A stretch of 8,258 nucleotides of DNA. It comes from Bacteroidota bacterium (lineage in GTDB: Bacteria; Bacteroidota; Bacteroidia; Bacteroidales; CAJPTX01). Within the stretch, counting starts at the first letter, position 1. Every line of letters starts with the position of its first letter. The notes beneath the pieces were generated by a model. That model did not search any database, was not told where the DNA came from, and saw only the letters and a list, made by a program, of their open reading frames with translations. Made by a program: the position numbers and the translations under genes. Positions 7,339 through 8,258 of the stretch are shown here, piece after piece. Location of the stretch: the NCBI GenBank assembly GCA_002748015.1, contig PDRH01000119.1, positions 1 through 8,258 of the forward strand. The letters run 5' to 3'.

Positions 7339-7944
7339 CTAGACCAAAGTAAACGAAAGCCTATGCCACGGGGTAGCCCCTAAGCGTGCGATGGCCTCCC
7401 GATGGCTCTTGGTCGGGTAGCCCTTGTTCCGATCCCAACCGTACTCCGGATACTCGGCATGCAGCGCCTGCATATGCTCATCCCTATACGTTTTGGCTAG
7501 GATGGAGGCCGCCGCGATGCTCAAATAGCGGCCATCCCCCCCCACGCAGCATTCGTACGGCAGGCTACCCATCGCCTCAAAGCGATTCCCGTCCACCAGC
7601 AGCACATCCGGGCGTATCGGCAGCCCATCCACCGCCAGCTGCATGGCGCGGACCGAGGCCCAGAGTATATTCAAAGCGTCTATCTCCCGTGGCCCCACCA
7701 TCACCACCCGGTACGCCAGCGCCTCAGCCTCTATTATAGCCCGCGCACGCACCCGCTGCCCCTCCGAAAGCGTCTTCGAGTCCCGCACCAGCTCATGCCG
7801 GAACGACGGCGGCAACACCACCGCAGCTGCGCAAACCGGCCCCGCCAGGCATCCACGTCCTGCCTCATCGCACCCCGCCTCCACGCCCTCCTCGAGGTAG
7901 CGCACAAGCGGAACGCGGGGCTTTCGAGTCGCCCTGTCGGCCAC
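7339..7944 (-). CDS. rnhB: Ribonuclease HII
   Basis: This 201-residue enzyme cuts the RNA strand of RNA-DNA hybrids and removes single ribonucleotides misincorporated in DNA. The metal-binding DEDD set is present: Asp 26 and Glu 27 in CDEAGRG, Asp 118 in LLVDGNRF, and Asp 137 in GGDGRY. The GRG loop (29-31) and Tyr 176 in NKGYPTKSH, which recognise the ribonucleotide 2'-OH in this family, are intact, as is the SILAK segment (147-151). The usual VKGD around the fourth acidic residue reads VGGD. The start is GTG at 7944, overlapping the TAG of the upstream gene by one base (TAGTG), so translational coupling is likely. The first 13 residues (Arg/Lys-rich) are longer than in many relatives; a later start near Val 14 is possible but less favoured given the overlap. 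Confidence 0.95.
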   Translation of the reverse strand: MADRATRKPRVPLVRYLEEGVEAGCDEAGRGCLAGPVCAAAVVLPPSFRHELVRDSKTLSEGQRVRARAIIEAEALAYRVVMVGPREIDALNILWASVRAMQLAVDGLPIRPDVLLVDGNRFEAMGSLPYECCVGGDGRYLSIAAASILAKTYRDEHMQALHAEYPEYGWDRNKGYPTKSHREAIARLGATPWHRLSFTLV

Positions 7945-8258
7945 TAGTGCGTCCTCCAGCGCAGGCGTAGGCTAAGCTCAAAGGCCCAGTCCACACGCCC
8001 GAGATTCAAATCGTAGAAGGCCTCAGCCATCAGGTTGCACTGTGCCAGGTAGCCAAGAATATGCGTGTAGCTAACCCGCCCCTGCAGCACCGAGCGCTCC
8101 TCGAGCACGCTCCCATCGCCCCACGACGAGTAGCTACCCAGCAGCTCCTCACCCCGCAACGCCTGGAAACGCTCCCCGTACAGGTACGAAACATTGCAGA
8201 GGACATACCACGGGTACTCACCCATCGTTAGGGTAAAGCGTGGCTGCACAGCCAACCC
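7944..8258 (-). CDS. Unidentified protein, C-terminal part; possible outer-membrane beta-barrel
   Basis: The frame is open to the window edge on the minus strand, so the start lies outside; the TTG at 8255 should not be taken as it. About 104 residues are visible, ending in LRLRWRTH and a TAG that overlaps the rnhB start. The sequence shows alternating polar and aromatic/aliphatic residues with several Tyr and Trp (for example RFTLTMGEYPWYV, SYTHILGYLAQ and WAFELSLRLRW), compatible with the last strands of an outer-membrane barrel. There is no recognisable motif and the C terminus is His rather than the classic Phe or Trp, so the barrel idea is tentative. I do not recognise the family. Confidence 0.6.
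   Translation of the reverse strand, partial: GLAVQPRFTLTMGEYPWYVLCNVSYLYGERFQALRGEELLGSYSSWGDGSVLEERSVLQGRVSYTHILGYLAQCNLMAEAFYDLNLGRVDWAFELSLRLRWRTH

Noticed and set aside
7386..7900. Two overlapping plus-strand frames opposite rnhB
   Set aside because: They are Pro/Ser/Arg-rich shadows of a GC-rich gene whose active-site motifs are clear on the other strand.

Overview
The window looks like chromosomal DNA from a member of the Bacteroidota, probably a Bacteroidales-like lineage. Three lines of evidence support this. First, several genes are preceded by the phylum-specific promoter pattern (TTTG or CTTG, 19-20 bp, then TAnnTTTG), and clear Shine-Dalgarno sites are lacking. Second, the RNase HII, the S9A prolyl oligopeptidase and the OmpA-like/TPR lipoprotein all resemble Bacteroidota versions of those families. 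Third, the initiator tRNA does not encode its CCA end. Genus and species cannot be fixed by reading alone. Base composition is mixed: coding regions are roughly 50-60% GC by eye, and the gaps are more AT-rich.

Layout. Bases 1-566 (+) hold the C-terminal part of a Fic-domain protein whose start lies outside the window. A 201-nt gap with a good promoter leads to a complete methyl-accepting chemotaxis protein at 768-2474 (+). Next is a roughly 540-nt stretch with no convincing gene. The rest is on the minus strand: an initiator tRNA-Met (3017-3089) with its own promoter and a strong intrinsic terminator; a lipoprotein gene with an OmpA-like domain and TPRs (3260-4969) ending in a second strong terminator; a secreted, probably lipid-anchored prolyl oligopeptidase (5154-7274) with its own promoter; rnhB (7339-7944); and the 3' end of an unidentified, possibly outer-membrane beta-barrel gene (7944-8258), which overlaps rnhB by one base.

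Working together. Only rnhB and the upstream partial gene look translationally coupled. The peptidase and the TPR lipoprotein are both predicted envelope proteins, but their promoters and terminator suggest separate transcription units. The chemoreceptor has no che or motility gene next to it, so it is an orphan receptor here. I found no mobile element, CRISPR array, prophage gene or recognisable defence cassette apart from the partial Fic gene. The window reads mostly as ordinary core and envelope chromosome. The points most worth a second look are the chemoreceptor, the altered OmpA-like domain, the U1:U72 initiator tRNA, and two adjacent palindromes in the peptidase leader.
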